Shown one piece after another: positions 6,062 through 6,534 of a DNA stretch of 6,534 nucleotides (position 1 is the stretch's first letter; each line of letters begins with the position of its first letter). The DNA lies in NCBI GenBank assembly GCA_959018215.1, contig CAUEKL010000135.1, forward strand, positions 1 through 6,534. The letters are read 5' to 3'. The notes beneath the pieces were generated by a model. It did not search any database and was not told the DNA's origin. It worked only from the letters and a program-made list of their open reading frames with translations. The DNA comes from an uncultured Gemmiger sp. GTDB taxonomy: Bacteria > Bacillota > Clostridia > Oscillospirales > Ruminococcaceae. The position numbers and the translations under genes are program-made.

Positions 6062-6534
6062 CACGCCGCCCCCGTCCATACGCACACCGCCCAGGACGCC
6101 GCATACAGCAGGTACACATGGGCGGGATAGAACCAGTAGAACAGCGCCTTGTGCCCGGCACCCCGGCGGCCGTTGTACAGCGCCATGGGGAGGACTGCCG
6201 CCACGCCGTACCATTCATAGTAGGTGGTGAACATCTGGGAAAAGGCGAACCCGTCCTGTCCCCGCACCGCCAGCCAGACGGCGAAAAACTCCATCCCGAT
6301 GGTCCACACTGCCCAGGCGGCCAGCTGCAGGGGGCGCTTGTCCCGGAAGAGGTACAAAATCACCCCGCCGATGAGGTAGAGGGGGCCGCCGTCGGTGATG
6401 CAGATCCAGGCGGGCAGCACCGTGCTGCCCAGCAATACCAGGGGCGTGGCCATCCCGGGCACAGAGGCGAGAATCCCCCCCCCGAAGCCCCAGACCACCG
6501 GGCCCAGCACGGCCAGCAGGCCCCGGGCCATCCG
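6061..6534 (-). CDS. TraX-family multi-span membrane protein, C-terminal part (cut by right edge)
   Basis: The frame is open through the right edge; 157 C-terminal residues are visible. At least four to five hydrophobic segments are seen (about visible residues 12-40, 51-63, 70-90, 107-120 and 130-153). The end carries the TraX-type signature: MALYNGRRG (117-125) followed by KALFYWFYPAHVYLLY (129-144). TraX of the F plasmid is needed for N-terminal acetylation of pilin; chromosomal homologues in Bacillota are annotated as TraX-family and their substrates are largely unknown, so an acyltransferase role here is inference. About a third of the protein, with its start and promoter, lies outside the window. 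It is the first visible gene of a unit with the response regulator and kinase. There is no evidence that this locus is conjugative. Confidence 0.85.
   Translation of the reverse strand, partial: RMARGLLAVLGPVVWGFGGGILASVPGMATPLVLLGSTVLPAWICITDGGPLYLIGGVILYLFRDKRPLQLAAWAVWTIGMEFFAVWLAVRGQDGFAFSQMFTTYYEWYGVAAVLPMALYNGRRGAGHKALFYWFYPAHVYLLYAASWAVCVWTGAA

Noticed and set aside
6062..6214. Upstream extension of the response regulator by 51 residues
   Set aside because: It would overlap the TraX-family coding sequence by about 150 bp, and the receiver domain begins exactly at the internal MAHILAVDD start.
6061..6534. Conjugative element suggested by the TraX family name
   Set aside because: No relaxase, type IV secretion, integrase, attachment-site or insertion-sequence signal is in the window; chromosomal TraX-family genes are common without conjugation genes.

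Overview
The window is GC-rich DNA with strong G/C preference at third codon positions. All seven genes I can support lie on the minus strand. The gene content suggests a high-GC member of the Bacillota (Clostridia), perhaps an Oscillospiraceae/Ruminococcaceae gut anaerobe of the Faecalibacterium/Subdoligranulum/Gemmiger kind. The clues are the short-form HisG with HisZ, the close-packed genes with strong AGGAG ribosome binding sites, and the chromosomal TraX-family gene next to a two-component system. The genus-level guess is inference only.

Read in the direction of transcription (right to left), the first unit is the 3' part of a TraX-family multi-span membrane protein gene cut by the right edge (6061-6534), an OmpR-type response regulator (5381-6061) and a membrane sensor histidine kinase (3975-5384). 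They are joined by 1-bp and 4-bp start/stop overlaps, so they look like one operon whose promoter is outside the window.

Next is a 117-residue single-pass protein of unknown function (3512-3865). It has its own extended -10 promoter and is followed by a stem-loop terminator. No convincing terminator separates the kinase from it, so read-through is possible.

The third unit is a histidine biosynthesis operon. It starts from a near-consensus promoter (TTTACA, 17 bp, TATAAT) and runs hisZ-hisG, hisD, hisC' to the left edge, again with ATGA overlaps at each junction. Its first gene is the most notable object in the window: one continuous reading frame of 522 codons joins a complete-looking HisZ (regulatory paralogue of histidyl-tRNA synthetase) to a complete short-form HisG (ATP phosphoribosyltransferase catalytic subunit). 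These are normally two polypeptides that assemble into a 4:4 complex. The leader of this operon is only about 30 nt, too short for a T-box or a classical attenuator, but a perfect CCATG/CATGG inverted repeat sits at the predicted transcription start.

The his genes supply the first step (PRPP plus ATP to phosphoribosyl-ATP, with histidine feedback), the last steps (histidinol to histidine) and the transamination step of the pathway; the remaining his genes would be expected past the left edge. I found no tRNA, rRNA, CRISPR array, insertion sequence or other mobile element.
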